Assembly (NCBI GenBank): GCA_002696885.1 | Contig: NZSO01000034.1 | Coordinates: 19,320 to 25,219, forward strand | Direction: 5' to 3' | Length of the DNA stretch: 5,900 bases | From: Verrucomicrobiales bacterium | GTDB lineage: Bacteria > Verrucomicrobiota > Verrucomicrobiia > Verrucomicrobiales > DEV007 | Part shown: positions 1-5,900 of the stretch, one piece after another | Layout of the letters: each line of letters starts with the position of its first letter | Numbering within the stretch: position 1 is the first letter of the stretch | Program-made: the position numbers and the translations under genes | The notes under the pieces: model-generated | What the model saw: only the letters and a program-made list of their open reading frames with translations | What the model was told of the DNA's origin: nothing | Databases searched by the model: none

Positions 1-524
1 GGAAGTTGTCGAAGAAATTCAAGGATGCTTTCAGCTATAGGAGCAATGTCTCCTGTACGAAAAAACTTTGAGTTACTCTTTCTAAATGAAATTGACTCAA
101 GTATCGCTTCAACGCTTTTTTTACCAAATCCAGAGATTTTACTAATTTCGTTATTTTTACAAGAAGCCTCAAGTTTGTCTATGGAGTCAATTTGAAGATT
201 GTCATAAAGTTTCTTAATTTTCTTAGGTCCTAGATTTGATATTTCGAATAAGTCAAAAAATGTGTCTGGAAATTCCAATTTCAATTCGTCTAAATAGGTT
301 AATTTTCCTGTTTCGACGATTTCCTCTATTTTTGATGCTAGTGCTTTCCCTATGCCTTTTAGTTCTCCCAATTTTCCATCCTTAGTGATCTGAATGATAT
401 CATCTCCATAATTTTCAATGATCTCGCTTCCATTTTTATAAGCTCTAATTTTAAAGGCATTTTCCCCTTTGATTTCCAAAATGAGCGCAATTTGATTTAG
501 TATAGTGACGATTTTTTCCCTCAT
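1..524 (-). CDS. polX: DNA polymerase/3'-5' exonuclease PolX (family X), N-terminal part, cut by window edge
   Basis: Reading the complement from the ATG at 524 gives 174 open codons running off base 1. The protein matches the N-terminal part of bacterial PolX, a DNA polymerase beta-like enzyme that, with a C-terminal PHP domain, does gap filling and end trimming in base-excision repair. Visible are the helical 8-kDa-like domain (residues about 1-75, with GENAFKIRAY at 21-29 and a helix-hairpin-helix LKGIGKALA at 55-63), a second HhH (NLGPKKIKKLY, 97-107) and a third (SGFGKKSVEAIL, 131-142). The stretch GDIAPIAESILEFLRQL (158-174) resembles the start of the polymerase domain. Catalytic aspartates and the PHP domain lie outside the window, so activity cannot be judged. 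The family is usually about 570 residues. The start is firm because an in-frame TAA directly precedes this ATG and family similarity begins at residue 2-3. No Shine-Dalgarno is seen. It is divergent from the kinase-like gene. Confidence 0.93.
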   Translation of the reverse strand, partial: MREKIVTILNQIALILEIKGENAFKIRAYKNGSEIIENYGDDIIQITKDGKLGELKGIGKALASKIEEIVETGKLTYLDELKLEFPDTFFDLFEISNLGPKKIKKLYDNLQIDSIDKLEASCKNNEISKISGFGKKSVEAILESISFRKSNSKFFRTGDIAPIAESILEFLRQL

Positions 525-534
525 TTAAATTACG

Positions 535-540
535 ATTATA
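535..540 (-). promoter_or_regulatory. Candidate -10 element of polX
   Basis: On the minus strand this reads TATAAT, a perfect -10 match, ending 10 bases before the polX ATG. No good -35 lies 16-18 bases upstream (about 558-563 reads TGAGAA). If used, transcription would start only about 3-4 bases before the ATG, giving an almost leaderless mRNA, which would fit the lack of a Shine-Dalgarno. TATAAT is easy to find by chance in DNA this AT-rich. Confidence 0.35.
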
Positions 541-603
541 TATTAATTCTCATTACTTCTCATCATAATCAATTGAATGTGGTAGATCTGGAAATAACTA
601 ATA

Positions 604-647
604 AAATTTAAAAACTTTTTGTTTTTAAGGAAAAGTTTTGTAAATTT
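604..647. repeat. Imperfect inverted repeat (AT-rich hairpin or operator dyad)
   Basis: The arm at 604-619 is complementary to the arm at 631-647 over 16 base pairs, interrupted only by one unpaired G at 640. The 11-base centre spans 620-630. Only one pair is G-C (C615 with G635), so the RNA hairpin would be weak, although the DNA dyad is long. It ends 43 bases before the kinase GTG and lies 80 bases from the polX ATG. Between divergent genes it is not placed as a terminator for either. A protein-binding dyad or a 5' leader structure is more likely. Low-complexity A and T runs could also produce it by chance. Confidence 0.55.
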
Positions 648-671
648 ATCATTCATTTCCATTAAAATGAC

Positions 672-677
672 AGGGGA
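672..677 (+). promoter_or_regulatory. Possible Shine-Dalgarno of the kinase-like gene
   Basis: AGGGGA lies 13 bases upstream of the GTG at 691. The purine content fits anti-SD pairing but the spacing is longer than the usual 5-9 bases. An in-frame TGA at 679-681 blocks any earlier start. The ATG at 667 is in frame but hits that stop after four codons. GTG at 691 is therefore the most upstream usable start. Confidence 0.4.
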
Positions 678-690
678 TTGAGTTTTTATT

Positions 691-2664
691 GTGATAAGTA
701 AAGAATCAGATAGTTCGGGAAATCCTTTTGATCTTGGCAATGCAATCGAAATAAGCTTTAGGAGGATTGTTTTTTTTAACAGAGGTGATTCTAAGACTAA
801 ATTTATTTCAAGCCTTGCAATTGAAGAGGGATTTGAAATTACTCAATGCTCTGATTTCAACAATCTACAGAATTTAATCAAGGCGTCGAAATTTGAAGTT
901 ATTATTGTTGATGTTGAATTAGCTTCTTCAATGATAGAGGAGTTTTTGACATGGCTATCCAAGTTGGGAAATTCTAAACCTTACTTGATTTTGAGTCTCA
1001 ATAGGGATTCAGGTTACAATGTTTCGAATCTCATTCAGTATGGAGTAGATGAATTCTTATACAGTGATTCGAAAAGCGATGAGATTCGATCAAGATTCAA
1101 GCTCATTGAATCTAAGCTTAAAAATCAGGATTTTTTGAGAGAGAAAAACTCAAGGCTTCGTCGTGATAAAAAAAGATATGAAAGTCTGTTTATCGAATCG
1201 CCTGAAGCCATGCTTGTTCTTCAGAATCGAGAGGGAAAAGTGATTGGGGTTAATCGTTCCGTTAAATCGGTACTCGGATACGACGGAAAAGCGCTATTAG
1301 GCAAATACATGTCTTTAATATTTCCTAAAATATTTGGTAAAGATGGATACGCTTCAAACGGAGAAGTGATTAGTGGCTCAACTGTTCTTCAGTCAATACC
1401 ATATCGAAAACCTGACGGTAATATGACTTCACTTGACATAATGATGTCAGCTGTCCCTTGGGATTCGGGCTACGCCTTAATGATGTTGTGTCGTGACGTC
1501 GGTCATAGAAATAATAAAGACAACGATTCAATGCTTGAATCAAAGAAAAAAGCTATTGAATGTTTTGCAGCAGGGATCTCCGATGAATTCGGAGATTTGT
1601 TTACTTCAATAGAGGGTAATCTTAGTCTAATTTGCCTAGATTCTTTAAATAATCATGATTCGATTGAAGCAATGAATAGGGCTCAGTCAGCATGTGAAAG
1701 GGGGCGAGAAATTCTACTTGAGGTTTCAGCTATAAGGGGAAAAACAAGGCCGCTTACAAAGAGGAGGATTTTATTGCCTAAATTAATAAGAAACACATTG
1801 AGTTTCTCTTTGTTTGAATTTGATAGAATTAAACCAGTCATAAAAATAAAGCCCAAGCTTAGTGAGATTAAAGCTGACGAGGGGCAGTTACGTAGAATGT
1901 TTGGAGCTCTAATCAAGAACGCAGCTCAGAATATTTCAAAGGAGGGCATAAAGTTCGGTGAGATCGTTATTGAGGGTGAAAATAGAGAAGTCACTTCTAA
2001 AGACGACTTACCATTAGTGCCAGGCAGCTATGTTCAATTGTCATTTAAAGATAATGGTCCTGGTCTTACTAACGATGAGATGAGTCGAGTTTTTGATCCT
2101 TACTTCAGCAAGAATAATAATGGAAGAGGATTTGGATTGAGTAGGGCGGCCACTATTTGTCGGTCTCATGGTGGTCACATAGCGGTAAATTCAGAAGAGG
2201 GAAAAGGGGCTTGTTTTGATGTTTTTTTCCCTGCCACTCTTTCTGCGCGAGAACCAAGTGATACATCCTTAATGAATTCATCTTCCCTTAGGGTTTTAGT
2301 TTTAGATGATGAACCACATATATGTGCAATTGTTGAGAAGTCTCTACAAAAGCAGGGCCACGATGTATATTGTGCTTCAACGGGGAAGGCAGCAATGCGG
2401 GCCTTTGAAAAATCTGAGGAATTCAATAGACCTTTTGATGTCCTGATTCTTGATTTGGATATTCGAGGTGGAATGGGTGGCAATGAAACACTTTCACGTA
2501 TTCGTTCAATTAAACCAAACGTCAAAGCAATAGTGACGACAGGTTTTGTTGATGATTTGGTTCTGGAAAATTACCTAGAGCATGGATTCTCAGGTGTTTT
2601 GACCAAACCATTTAGGATCAGTAAAATGATTGCTACTGTTGAAAAGTTGGGTAATCAAAGGTGA
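691..2664 (+). CDS. Hybrid histidine kinase-like protein with degenerate H-box: pseudo-receiver, PAS, DHp-like, HATPase, receiver
   Basis: A 657-residue cytoplasmic signalling protein with no signal peptide or membrane segment. Domains: an N-terminal receiver-like fold (about 24-135) with D74 at the phosphoacceptor site but N30-R31 in place of the acidic pair and S125 in place of the conserved Lys; a charged helical linker (about 130-163); PAS (about 162-270, with ESPEAMLVL and GKVIGVNRSV); DHp-like helices (about 286-350); HATPase (about 395-516) with N410, DNGPG at 454-458, FDPYF at 468-472 and GRGFGL at 478-483; and a C-terminal receiver (533-655) with D539/D540, phosphoacceptor D588, T617 and K639-P640. 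The family H-box normally reads like GIAHDFNNLLT; here it is GISDEFGDLFT (295-305), so the phosphoacceptor His is D298. No other His lies in these helices except H322 in the connecting loop. ATP binding is probably retained, while classical autophosphorylation is unlikely. GTG start; an in-frame TGA at 679-681 limits the N-terminus. Target unknown. Confidence 0.93.
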   Translation: MISKESDSSGNPFDLGNAIEISFRRIVFFNRGDSKTKFISSLAIEEGFEITQCSDFNNLQNLIKASKFEVIIVDVELASSMIEEFLTWLSKLGNSKPYLILSLNRDSGYNVSNLIQYGVDEFLYSDSKSDEIRSRFKLIESKLKNQDFLREKNSRLRRDKKRYESLFIESPEAMLVLQNREGKVIGVNRSVKSVLGYDGKALLGKYMSLIFPKIFGKDGYASNGEVISGSTVLQSIPYRKPDGNMTSLDIMMSAVPWDSGYALMMLCRDVGHRNNKDNDSMLESKKKAIECFAAGISDEFGDLFTSIEGNLSLICLDSLNNHDSIEAMNRAQSACERGREILLEVSAIRGKTRPLTKRRILLPKLIRNTLSFSLFEFDRIKPVIKIKPKLSEIKADEGQLRRMFGALIKNAAQNISKEGIKFGEIVIEGENREVTSKDDLPLVPGSYVQLSFKDNGPGLTNDEMSRVFDPYFSKNNNGRGFGLSRAATICRSHGGHIAVNSEEGKGACFDVFFPATLSAREPSDTSLMNSSSLRVLVLDDEPHICAIVEKSLQKQGHDVYCASTGKAAMRAFEKSEEFNRPFDVLILDLDIRGGMGGNETLSRIRSIKPNVKAIVTTGFVDDLVLENYLEHGFSGVLTKPFRISKMIATVEKLGNQR

Positions 2665-2685
2665 TTAATACTTAAACCTAAGATA
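2665..2685. other. Short convergent gap without clear terminator
   Basis: Only 21 bases separate the TGA of the kinase-like gene from the TGA of serA on the opposite strand. The only dyad is CTTA/TAAG at 2671-2682, four pairs around AACC, with no GC-rich stem or T run. No intrinsic terminator can be called. Transcripts of the two genes may overlap at their 3' ends. Confidence 0.6.
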
Positions 2686-4284
2686 TCAAAGAGTAACGAG
2701 CTTAGCGCTGTGGATGTTTTCGTAGGCCAACAATTCGTCTCTGGCTGATTTATCCAAATAAGCGTCAAGGTTCAAAACTGTAAGAGCTAAATCTCCAACC
2801 TGATTTCTACTTAAAGACATAGTGGCGATGTTTGCTTTGTGGTTAGCAAGCACTGCTCCAATAGCACCAACAACACCTGGTTTGTCAGTATTGCTGACCA
2901 ACAGAACATGTCCTTCTGGATCGGCTTCAACTCTGTGTCCGTTGATCGTTACTATTCTTGGCGCCAGACCATAAAATGTTCCAGAAATGGAAGCTTTTTC
3001 TTTTTCATTTGAGGTTTCAATTTCTATTAACTCAGTGAATTCATTTTCATCAGTTGGTCTTGTTTCGCTTACCGTAATGCCTAATTTCTCAGCGATTCCT
3101 GGTGCATTGATGTGATTGACCGATTCTTCCCCACATGCCCTTTCCAGAAATCCTTTTAATGCTGACCTTGTGATTAGTGATGTGTCCAAATCTGCCACTT
3201 TGCCCGTATAACTTATATTTAGTGTTTCGTTACCTTTTGACGCGACTTGGGAGAGCATTTTCCCCATGGATTCAGCAAGATTTAGGTATGGTTCGAGTAA
3301 CTGTGCGGTTTTACTGTCGACGCTAGGCGTGTTGACGGAGTTTATAATGGTACCATCAACCAAAAAATTTCTAACATTTTGAGCGATTTCGATTCCAACA
3401 TTTTCTTGAGCTTCGTTTGTAGAAGCGCCTAGGTGCGGGGTGAAGATAATCTTGTTGGATTTTAGTAAGGGATAACCTTCAGGGGGAGGTTCACTTTCCT
3501 CATAGACATCTAACGCTGCCCCGGCCACTTCACCAGCCTCAATAGACTCGAGTAAGGCATGCTCATCGATCAGGCCACCTCGGGCGCAGTTAATGATTCG
3601 CACTTCATTTTTGCAGAGCGCTAATCGTTCTTTATTTATTATATGCTTAGTCTCCTCGGTTAGAGGCATATGAAGAGTGATATAATCGGCCCCCTTCACG
3701 ATTTCATCTACATCATCATAGAGTTCAACTTGCAATGCTTTTGCCCTGCTCGGAGAGAGATAAGGGTCAAATGCCGTCACTTTCATACCGAACGCGATGG
3801 CTCTTTTGGCAAATTCCGTTCCGATTCTTCCCATTCCCAAAATTGCCAGCGTTTTATTATTTAATTCTACGCCTTTGTAGTCTTTTCTTCCCCAACCTCC
3901 GCCAACAACAGTTGCGTGGGCTTGGGGGATATTTCTTGATAGTGAGGCCATCAAAGCGAAAGCATGCTCAGCCGTAGAAATGGTATTTCCTGCAGGAGTA
4001 TTCATTACGATTACTCCATTTTTTGTGGCTGTTGGTATTGAAATATTGTCGACGCCTACTCCTGCCCGACCGACGATTTTAAGGTTTTCCGCAGCCTCGA
4101 TAACTTCTTCTGTAATTTTTGTTTGAGATCGAACAATTATTGCTTCGTAGAGTGCAGCATCATTCAATAATTCATCCTCTTTAATTCCAATACGAACATC
4201 AACATCTAGGGCTGGATCAGATTTAAGTTCTTCAATACCTGCTTCGGCTATTGGATCTGCAATTAAAACTTTATGCTTTGACAT
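2686..4284 (-). CDS. serA: D-3-phosphoglycerate dehydrogenase, long ACT-domain form
   Basis: Complete, 532 residues, the usual length of the long bacterial and animal form. It catalyses NAD-dependent oxidation of 3-phosphoglycerate to 3-phosphohydroxypyruvate, the first step of cytosolic serine biosynthesis. The substrate-binding domain carries VGRAGVGVDNI (71-81) and NTPAGNT (95-101). The Rossmann domain has GMGRIG at 150-155 and D173 after the second strand, consistent with NAD preference. The active site shows R235 (NCARGGLIDE), a Glu in the YEESEPP segment (probably E265) and H284 (TPHLGAST). Relative to the human enzyme, that Glu segment appears to carry one extra residue. After about residue 318 comes the intervening (ASB-like) domain, then a C-terminal ACT domain (about 458-530, HVLLVSNTDKPGVVGAIG), which in this family can mediate serine or other allosteric control. 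The start is firm because an in-frame TGA lies at 4297-4299. No Shine-Dalgarno is seen. It is convergent with the kinase-like gene and divergent from ilvD. Confidence 0.98.
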   Translation of the reverse strand: MSKHKVLIADPIAEAGIEELKSDPALDVDVRIGIKEDELLNDAALYEAIIVRSQTKITEEVIEAAENLKIVGRAGVGVDNISIPTATKNGVIVMNTPAGNTISTAEHAFALMASLSRNIPQAHATVVGGGWGRKDYKGVELNNKTLAILGMGRIGTEFAKRAIAFGMKVTAFDPYLSPSRAKALQVELYDDVDEIVKGADYITLHMPLTEETKHIINKERLALCKNEVRIINCARGGLIDEHALLESIEAGEVAGAALDVYEESEPPPEGYPLLKSNKIIFTPHLGASTNEAQENVGIEIAQNVRNFLVDGTIINSVNTPSVDSKTAQLLEPYLNLAESMGKMLSQVASKGNETLNISYTGKVADLDTSLITRSALKGFLERACGEESVNHINAPGIAEKLGITVSETRPTDENEFTELIEIETSNEKEKASISGTFYGLAPRIVTINGHRVEADPEGHVLLVSNTDKPGVVGAIGAVLANHKANIATMSLSRNQVGDLALTVLNLDAYLDKSARDELLAYENIHSAKLVTL

Positions 4285-4292
4285 GTCGCGCC

Positions 4293-4321
4293 ATGATCAG
4301 AGACAGCGGTACAAATGTCAA
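4293..4321 (-). promoter_or_regulatory. Candidate sigma-70-type promoter of serA (near-leaderless)
   Basis: On the minus strand a perfect TTGACA (4321-4316) is followed after exactly 17 bases by GATCAT (4298-4293), a 4/6 match to TATAAT. The -10 ends 8 bases before the serA ATG, so transcription would begin about 1-2 bases before the start codon. That would fit the absence of a Shine-Dalgarno, but the -10 is mediocre. Confidence 0.4.
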
Positions 4322-4329
4322 TGAGAGTA

Positions 4330-4357
4330 AGTTTAAAAAAGGTGAAAAAGTGTGCAA
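4330..4357 (-). promoter_or_regulatory. Alternative upstream promoter candidate of serA
   Basis: On the minus strand TTGCAC (4357-4352) and TAAACT (4335-4330) are separated by 16 bases. Each matches its consensus at 4 of 6 positions. It would give a leader of about 39 bases before the ATG at 4284. Only one of this and the downstream candidate need be real. Confidence 0.3.
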
Positions 4358-4399
4358 TTAGGGCAAAGTCATAAATAATCATTAAATATTCACATCTTC

Positions 4400-4405
4400 T
4401 ATACT
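4400..4405 (+). promoter_or_regulatory. Candidate -10 element of ilvD
   Basis: TATACT is a 5/6 match to the -10 consensus and lies 52 bases before the ilvD ATG. No recognisable -35 sits at the right distance (4377-4382 reads AATCAT), so an activator or a different promoter would be needed. The element touches the start of the dyad at 4405-4429, which would lie around the transcription start. Confidence 0.25.
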
Positions 4406-4429
4406 TGAACTTTTCTAATGTAAGTTCAA
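4405..4429. repeat. 8-bp inverted repeat upstream of ilvD
   Basis: TTGAACTT (4405-4412) and AAGTTCAA (4422-4429) are perfect inverted copies around a 9-base centre. The dyad ends 28 bases before the ilvD ATG. There is no T run directly after it, so it does not look like an attenuator terminator. It could be an operator half-site pair or a weak leader hairpin. Confidence 0.45.
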
Positions 4430-4457
4430 AATCTGGTTTTAATTGATTTGTTTCGAA

Positions 4458-5900
4458 ATGCCGAAAAAGAAAACCGCTACAAAAAAAGTGACCACTGCCA
4501 AGAAAGCTGTCACCAAGAAAACTCCTAAACAGAAAAAACCCAAATATAAGCCTCGTCAGTTTTCCTCCGAAGTTGTAGATGGTGATGACCGTGCTCCAAG
4601 TAGATCAATGCTTTATGCAGTTGGTTTTCGAAAAGACGATTTTACGCGTTCTCAGGTGGGGATAGCTTCGACTTGGGCCGATGTGACGCCATGCAATATG
4701 CATATTGATAAGTTGGCACGAGAAGCTGAAAAAGGGGTTAATTCGACCGGTGGAAAAGGGGTTATTTTCAACACGATAACTATGTCCGATGGTATATCTA
4801 TGGGTACTGAGGGAATGAAGTTATCTCTGGTCTCTAGAGAGGTCATAGCTGATTCCATTGAAACTGTATGCGTTGGTATGGGTTATGATGGCGTCGTGAT
4901 GGTGGGGGGTTGTGATAAGAATATGCCGGGGTGTATGATTGCAGCAGCAAGGATGGACAGGCCTGCAGTCTTCGTTTATGGAGGAACAATTAGACCCGGT
5001 GACCATAGAGGCAATGACGTCGATATTGTATCTGTTTTTGAGGCAGTCGGTAAAAGAGCAGCCGGTGAAATTAATAGTCTTCAGCTGGAAGCCATTGAAG
5101 AGTGTGCCATTCCTGGGGCCGGATCCTGTGGAGGAATGTACACTGCAAATACAATGGCAAGTGCGATTGAGGCTATGGGAATGAGTTTACCTAATAGTTC
5201 ATCTCAAATGGCCGTTCATTCTGACAAGATGCGCGATGCAATGGATGCAGGAGCTGCTGTTAACTATTTGCTCGAGAAAGGAATTAGACCTTCAGACATA
5301 ATGACCAAAGAGGCTTTTGAAAATGCAATAATCATGGTCATTACCCTTGGAGGTTCGACTAACGCAGTGCTGCATCTTTTAGCGATGGCTCATGCAGCTA
5401 ATATTCCATTAACGATTGATGATTTCACAAGATTAGGCGAAAAGACCCCAGTTCTTGCCGATTTAAAACCAAGCGGTAAGCACGTTATGGAAAAACTTGT
5501 GCACATTGGAGGAACTGTTCCTTTGATGAGGAGCCTCATTAATGAAGGCATAATGCATGGAGACTGCCTGACAGTTACTGGTAAAACAATAAAGCAAAAT
5601 GTTAACCGTTCTGATCTGAGATATCCCGCAGGTCAGGATATCATTTATCCAGTTAAGGACCCAATAAAGAAATCAAGTCATCTAGTGATTTTGAGAGGTA
5701 ATGTTGCTCCTGAAGGAGCGGTTGCAAAAATAAGTGGGAAAGAGGGAGAAAGTTTTGTTGGTAAGGCTCGTGTCTTTGACTCCGAGGATGATGCTCAGAG
5801 AGCAATACTCGATGGTAAGATTACTGCAGGCGATGTAGTAGTAATCAGATATGAAGGACCTAAGGGCGGTCCAGGAATGAGAGAAATGTTGGGGCCTACA
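4458..5900 (+). CDS. ilvD: Dihydroxyacid dehydratase with lysine-rich N-terminal extension, 3' end cut by window edge
   Basis: 481 open codons with no frameshift, running off the right edge. IlvD dehydrates 2,3-dihydroxy-isovalerate and 2,3-dihydroxy-3-methylvalerate to the 2-oxo acids of valine, leucine and isoleucine synthesis. All three expected iron-sulphur cysteines are present: C79 (TPCNMH), C152 (GCDKNMPG) and C224 (GSCGGMYTANTM), indicating a [2Fe-2S] type. D111 (MSDGISMG), D153 and K154 (the Lys expected to be carbamylated) fit the Mg site. GGSTNAVLHLLAMAHAA (298-314) and GGPGMREMLGPT (470-481) are also family motifs. The GRFSGG-type segment with the active-site serine and roughly the last 100 residues lie outside. 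Residues 1-33 are an unusual extension with 14 lysines; family similarity begins near RQFSSEVVDGDDRAPSRSML. The ATG at 4458 is preceded by an in-frame TAA at 4440-4442. TTG 4443 and GTG 4488 are alternatives, but neither has a Shine-Dalgarno. Divergent from serA. Confidence 0.97.
   Translation, partial: MPKKKTATKKVTTAKKAVTKKTPKQKKPKYKPRQFSSEVVDGDDRAPSRSMLYAVGFRKDDFTRSQVGIASTWADVTPCNMHIDKLAREAEKGVNSTGGKGVIFNTITMSDGISMGTEGMKLSLVSREVIADSIETVCVGMGYDGVVMVGGCDKNMPGCMIAAARMDRPAVFVYGGTIRPGDHRGNDVDIVSVFEAVGKRAAGEINSLQLEAIEECAIPGAGSCGGMYTANTMASAIEAMGMSLPNSSSQMAVHSDKMRDAMDAGAAVNYLLEKGIRPSDIMTKEAFENAIIMVITLGGSTNAVLHLLAMAHAANIPLTIDDFTRLGEKTPVLADLKPSGKHVMEKLVHIGGTVPLMRSLINEGIMHGDCLTVTGKTIKQNVNRSDLRYPAGQDIIYPVKDPIKKSSHLVILRGNVAPEGAVAKISGKEGESFVGKARVFDSEDDAQRAILDGKITAGDVVVIRYEGPKGGPGMREMLGPT

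Larger units (their letters stand above)
525..690. other. AT-rich divergent intergenic region between polX and the kinase-like gene
   Basis: These 166 bases separate two divergently transcribed genes, so they must carry both promoters. The composition is far more AT-rich than the flanking coding sequence. Contents seen: a TATAAT for polX (535-540, minus strand), a long inverted repeat (604-647), TAAAAT boxes on the plus strand (602-607 and 663-668) without convincing -35 partners, and AGGGGA at 672-677 ahead of the GTG start. I found no convincing small gene or RNA gene here. Confidence 0.7.
4285..4457. other. Divergent intergenic region between serA and ilvD
   Basis: These 173 bases must hold promoters in both directions. 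Seen here are two serA promoter candidates, a TATACT for ilvD and the 8-bp dyad at 4405-4429. No leader peptide rich in branched-chain codons, T-box or transcription attenuator is apparent upstream of ilvD, and neither gene has a Shine-Dalgarno. No tRNA or other structured RNA was recognised. Confidence 0.6.

Noticed and set aside
543..740. Open frame of 65 codons on the minus strand across the polX/kinase gap
   Set aside because: It starts inside the kinase-like gene, crosses the AT-rich promoter region, has no recognisable domain and runs antisense to a better-supported start.
760..765. AGGAGG inside the kinase-like gene as the real ribosome binding site
   Set aside because: It is a strong SD match, but no in-frame ATG, GTG or TTG follows at usable distance; the GTG at 785 is out of frame. 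It falls on the first strand of the receiver-like domain.
2175..2525. 116-codon open frame on the minus strand inside the kinase-like gene
   Set aside because: It is entirely antisense to the conserved HATPase and receiver domains, and its translation shows no family motif, so it is a shadow.
2671..2682. CTTA/TAAG hairpin as bidirectional terminator
   Set aside because: The stem has only four mostly A-T pairs and no T run, too weak for an intrinsic terminator.
3670..3977. Overlapping plus-strand open frames opposite serA
   Set aside because: They lie antisense to the Rossmann domain of a clearly conserved serA and have Cys/Phe/Arg-rich, unstructured-looking translations.
4285..4457. Riboswitch, T-box or leader-peptide attenuator upstream of ilvD
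   Set aside because: I saw no T-box motif, no branched-chain codon-rich leader peptide and no terminator hairpin with a T run.
4652..5184. Open frames on both strands within ilvD
   Set aside because: All overlap conserved IlvD codons including the cysteine motifs, and none has a plausible domain or start site.

Overview
This window is an AT-rich bacterial chromosomal segment with four protein-coding genes, two of them cut by the window edges. No RNA gene, mobile element or CRISPR array was seen. The gene content is mostly housekeeping: a family X DNA polymerase, D-3-phosphoglycerate dehydrogenase and dihydroxyacid dehydratase, plus one multidomain signalling protein. The AT-rich codon use, the scarcity of Shine-Dalgarno sequences, the long SerA and the lysine-rich IlvD tail would fit a marine Gram-negative bacterium, possibly Verrucomicrobiota (Opitutae-like). 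That placement is a guess from general appearance, not from a search.

Layout: (1) bases 1-524, minus strand, N-terminal 174 residues of PolX, running off the left edge. (2) bases 525-690, a very AT-rich divergent intergenic region holding a long imperfect hairpin. (3) bases 691-2664, plus strand, a 657-residue soluble hybrid histidine kinase-like protein: degenerate receiver, coiled-coil linker, PAS, DHp-like helices, HATPase and an intact C-terminal receiver. (4) a 21-base convergent gap. (5) bases 2686-4284, minus strand, complete serA of the 532-residue, ACT-containing type. (6) bases 4285-4457, a divergent promoter region with a near-consensus -35 element for serA and a short dyad before ilvD. 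(7) bases 4458 to the right edge, plus strand, ilvD lacking its last stretch, with an unusual lysine-rich N-terminal extension.

serA (serine biosynthesis) and ilvD (branched-chain amino acid biosynthesis) are divergently arranged and could share regulatory DNA. polX and the kinase-like gene are also divergent. No operon is visible, since every adjacent pair is on opposite strands.

The most notable observation is that the kinase-like protein keeps its ATP-binding motifs and a complete C-terminal receiver but has aspartate where the phosphoacceptor histidine should be. Its N-terminal receiver also lacks most catalytic residues. It is therefore probably not a conventional autophosphorylating kinase. 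The lysine-rich IlvD tail is the second most unusual feature.
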